A stretch of 6,605 nucleotides of DNA from Bacteroidales bacterium UBA5537 (GTDB lineage: Bacteria > Bacteroidota > Bacteroidia > Bacteroidales > Lentimicrobiaceae), in assembly GCA_002426025.1 (NCBI GenBank), contig DINP01000145.1:1088-7692 (forward strand), written 5' to 3'. The stretch's first letter is position 1; each line of letters starts with the position of its first letter. A model generated the notes under the pieces. That model ran no database searches. It saw nothing but the letters and a program-made list of their open reading frames with translations, and was not told the origin of the DNA. Shown in pieces: positions 5,813 to 6,605 of this stretch. The translations under genes were made by a program, and so were the position numbers.

Positions 5813-6605
5813 ATGAAAATCCCATTTAATAAGCCCCATTTTACCGGGCGTGAAGCATTCCATCTTTCAGAGGCTGCTATTATTGGTAAGCTTTCGGGCA
5901 ATGGGAATTATACCCGTAATTGCCAGCAATTTTTTGAAAAGCGATTTGGTTTCCCAAAAGTATTGCTTACTACCAGTTGCTCTGATGCCCTTGAAATGGC
6001 CGCGCTTTTGATTGACATTAAGCCTGATGATGAGGTTATAATTCCTTCCTATACTTTTGTTTCAACAGCCAATGCCTTTGCCCTCAGAGGCGCAAAAATT
6101 GTCTTTGCCGATAGTGGACACGACAATCCAAATATTGATCCTGAATTAATTGAATCCCTCATAACTCCAAAAACCCGTGCTATTGTGGTTGTTCATTATG
6201 GTGGAATTGCCTGCGATATGGACTCAATATCGGCTTTGGCCGAAAAATATCATCTGGCAATAGTTGAAGATGCCGCGCAGGCAGTAGATGCCTTTTATAA
6301 AGATAAACCACTCGGAAGCTTTGGTGTTACGGCTGCTTTTTCCTTTCATGAGACCAAGAATATTACATCTGGTGAAGGAGGTATGCTGGTAGTGAACGAC
6401 CCTGAGTTGATTCAAAAAGCAGAGATCATCTGGGAAAAAGGAACCAATAGGGCTGCCTTTGCACGTGGCGAAGTTGAAAAATATGAATGGGTAAGCCTGG
6501 GAAGTTCGTTTCTGCCCAATGAACTTACAGCAGCATTTTTATTTGGACAAATAGAGCATCTCGATTTAATTCAGCAAAAAAGAATGCAAATCTGGCAGGA
6601 GTATT
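5813..6605 (+). CDS. wecE: dTDP-4-amino-4,6-dideoxygalactose transaminase (WecE/RffA), 3' end beyond the window
   Basis: PLP enzyme of the DegT/DnrJ/EryC1/StrS family. In Escherichia coli it aminates dTDP-4-keto-6-deoxyglucose with glutamate to give dTDP-Fuc4N for enterobacterial common antigen. The 264 codons present (of about 375) follow E. coli WecE from memory almost throughout: MKIPFNKP start, GKLSGNG, FPKVLLTTSCSDALEMAALL, DEVIIPSYTFVSTANAFALR, VEDAAQ with the PLP-contacting D153, and SFHETKN with K182 as the Schiff-base lysine. GEGG and EKGTNR follow. ATG 5813 reproduces the family N-terminus; an in-frame ATG at 5780 would add eleven unrelated residues and overlap the likely -7 element. 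It is transcribed away from the DUF2147 gene and is the only clear nucleotide-sugar gene here. It could feed an O-antigen, capsule or glycoprotein sugar in this organism, and related sugar aminotransferases differ in substrate. No frameshift is seen. Confidence 0.93.
   Translation, partial: MKIPFNKPHFTGREAFHLSEAAIIGKLSGNGNYTRNCQQFFEKRFGFPKVLLTTSCSDALEMAALLIDIKPDDEVIIPSYTFVSTANAFALRGAKIVFADSGHDNPNIDPELIESLITPKTRAIVVVHYGGIACDMDSISALAEKYHLAIVEDAAQAVDAFYKDKPLGSFGVTAAFSFHETKNITSGEGGMLVVNDPELIQKAEIIWEKGTNRAAFARGEVEKYEWVSLGSSFLPNELTAAFLFGQIEHLDLIQQKRMQIWQEY

Noticed and set aside
6224..6415. Minus-strand open frame of 63 codons inside wecE.
   Set aside because: Antisense to strongly conserved PLP-enzyme codons; it resembles no protein I know.

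Overview
The window looks like chromosomal DNA of a member of the Bacteroidota, probably Bacteroidales or a relative. Base composition is moderate. Starts lack convincing Shine-Dalgarno sequences. Several genes are preceded by a TAnnTTTG -7 box of the Bacteroidota type. The wecE, AlgI-type and DUF2147 proteins also have the form usual in that phylum. The phylum call is an inference from these signs, not from a marker gene.

Layout, left to right. Bases 1-159 are a gene-free spacer holding two degenerate 7-bp-period repeat arrays. Bases 160-1236 (minus) encode a PAPS-dependent sulfotransferase. A divergent promoter region follows. Then come two tightly spaced plus-strand genes: an AlgI/DltB-type MBOAT O-acyltransferase (1354-2805) and a membrane-anchored SGNH-like protein (2815-3798). 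A second, paralogous sulfotransferase (3766-4812, minus) converges on the SGNH gene and overlaps its 3' end by 33 bp. After a strong intrinsic terminator comes a secreted DUF2147 protein (minus, best start at 5550). The window ends inside a plus-strand wecE-type sugar aminotransferase (5813 onward), cut by the window edge.

How the genes may work together. MBOAT plus SGNH is the standard two-part machine for moving an acyl group across the inner membrane onto an extracytoplasmic glycan, as in alginate, teichoic acid and peptidoglycan O-acetylation. Two related sulfotransferases flank it, and a nucleotide-amino-sugar gene lies nearby. I infer a locus for decorating a cell-surface or secreted glycan with sulfate and acyl groups. 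No glycosyltransferase, polymerase or flippase is visible here, so the glycan is unknown and the sulfotransferase substrates could be something else. The DUF2147 gene is probably an unrelated neighbour.

No rRNA, tRNA, CRISPR array, insertion sequence or phage gene was seen. No gene-free stretch exceeds about 265 bases.
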